A stretch of DNA of 11,447 nt from Candidatus Komeilibacteria bacterium RIFCSPHIGHO2_01_FULL_52_14 (GTDB lineage Bacteria; Patescibacteriota; Patescibacteriia; UBA1558; 2-01-FULL-52-15). This document shows positions 11,360 through 11,447 of this stretch, piece after piece. Below the pieces are notes generated by a model. That model worked only from the letters and a program-made list of their open reading frames with translations. It had not been told where the DNA came from and searched no databases. Position 1 is the first letter of the stretch. Every line of letters starts with the position of its first letter. The stretch lies in assembly GCA_001818365.1 (NCBI GenBank), contig MHKK01000047.1:1-11447 (forward strand), given 5' to 3'. The translations under genes and the position numbers were made by a program.

Positions 11360-11447
11360 GGAGTTGAGCATCAGCTTCATGTAAGGAAGGTCGTCCCGCA
11401 GAGCGGGACCAGCCGCGCCACTTAAGAGGGTTTCCGCGACATCCCCG
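11360..11447 (+). mobile_element. Partial second copy of the tRNA-tail element
   Basis: Behind tRNA-Arg, GGAGTTGAGCATCAGCTTC (11360-11378) matches the block GGAATTGAAACCATCAGCATC at 2444-2464 apart from gaps and single changes. GGGTTTCCGCGACATCCCCG at the window end (11428-11447) matches 2499-2518 with a few transitions. Between them is a different perfect hairpin, GTCCCGC-AGA-GCGGGAC (11393-11409). The window ends before any tail copy could be seen. The call rests on shared block order and position relative to a tRNA. Confidence 0.5.

Noticed and set aside
11180..11380. Minus-strand frame with VPPVGIEPTLQVPET
   Set aside because: Antisense of tRNA-Arg(CCG), the same artefact.

Overview
The window looks like a chromosomal segment of a Candidate Phyla Radiation / Patescibacteria (Parcubacteria-like) bacterium. 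This is inference. It rests on a secreted protein carrying two copies of a GEAWY / GKRYYL-type repeat that I associate with this group, a Gram-positive-like type IV pilus cluster with several minor pseudopilins, very tight gene packing with mostly no Shine-Dalgarno sequences, and many GC-rich hairpin repeats between genes. No species can be named from the sequence alone.

Layout. Positions 1-1790 (+) hold an envelope-protein cluster: the 3' end of a DsbA-like thioredoxin-fold protein, a second DsbA-like lipoprotein, and lgt, which makes the lipid modification that the second protein needs. Positions 1752-2310 are a dense run of unrelated hairpins starting inside the last codons of lgt. tRNA-Asp(GTC) follows at 2365-2441, then a 159-bp insert that ends in an exact 21-bp copy of the tRNA 3' end. 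A ClpP-like protease gene (2700-3227, -) has its own strong promoter, Shine-Dalgarno and terminator. Divergent from it, 3407-9506 (+) is one tightly coupled operon: pilB, pilC, then four pilin-like proteins (GspH/FimT-, PilV-, PilW- and PilX-like). A small membrane protein (9561-9839, +), probably leaderless, converges on a secreted repeat protein (9919-11001, -) across a perfect bidirectional terminator. The window ends with tRNA-Arg(CCG) and the start of a second element resembling the one after tRNA-Asp.

How the genes may work together: PilB powers and PilC anchors assembly of a pilus or pseudopilus. The four pseudopilins probably form its tip or priming complex, and the PilX-like one carries a large exported domain that may be an adhesin. 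Two of these pseudopilins have only even, closely spaced cysteines outside the membrane, which fits oxidation by the DsbA-like proteins encoded nearby. Lgt lipidates the second DsbA-like protein.

The most unusual signals are (1) a small tRNA-tail-duplicating element family, seen whole after tRNA-Asp and partly after tRNA-Arg, and (2) a 111-bp in-frame insertion of a palindromic element exactly at the prepilin cleavage motif of the GspH-like pseudopilin. The insertion keeps the reading frame and recreates the cleavage site.
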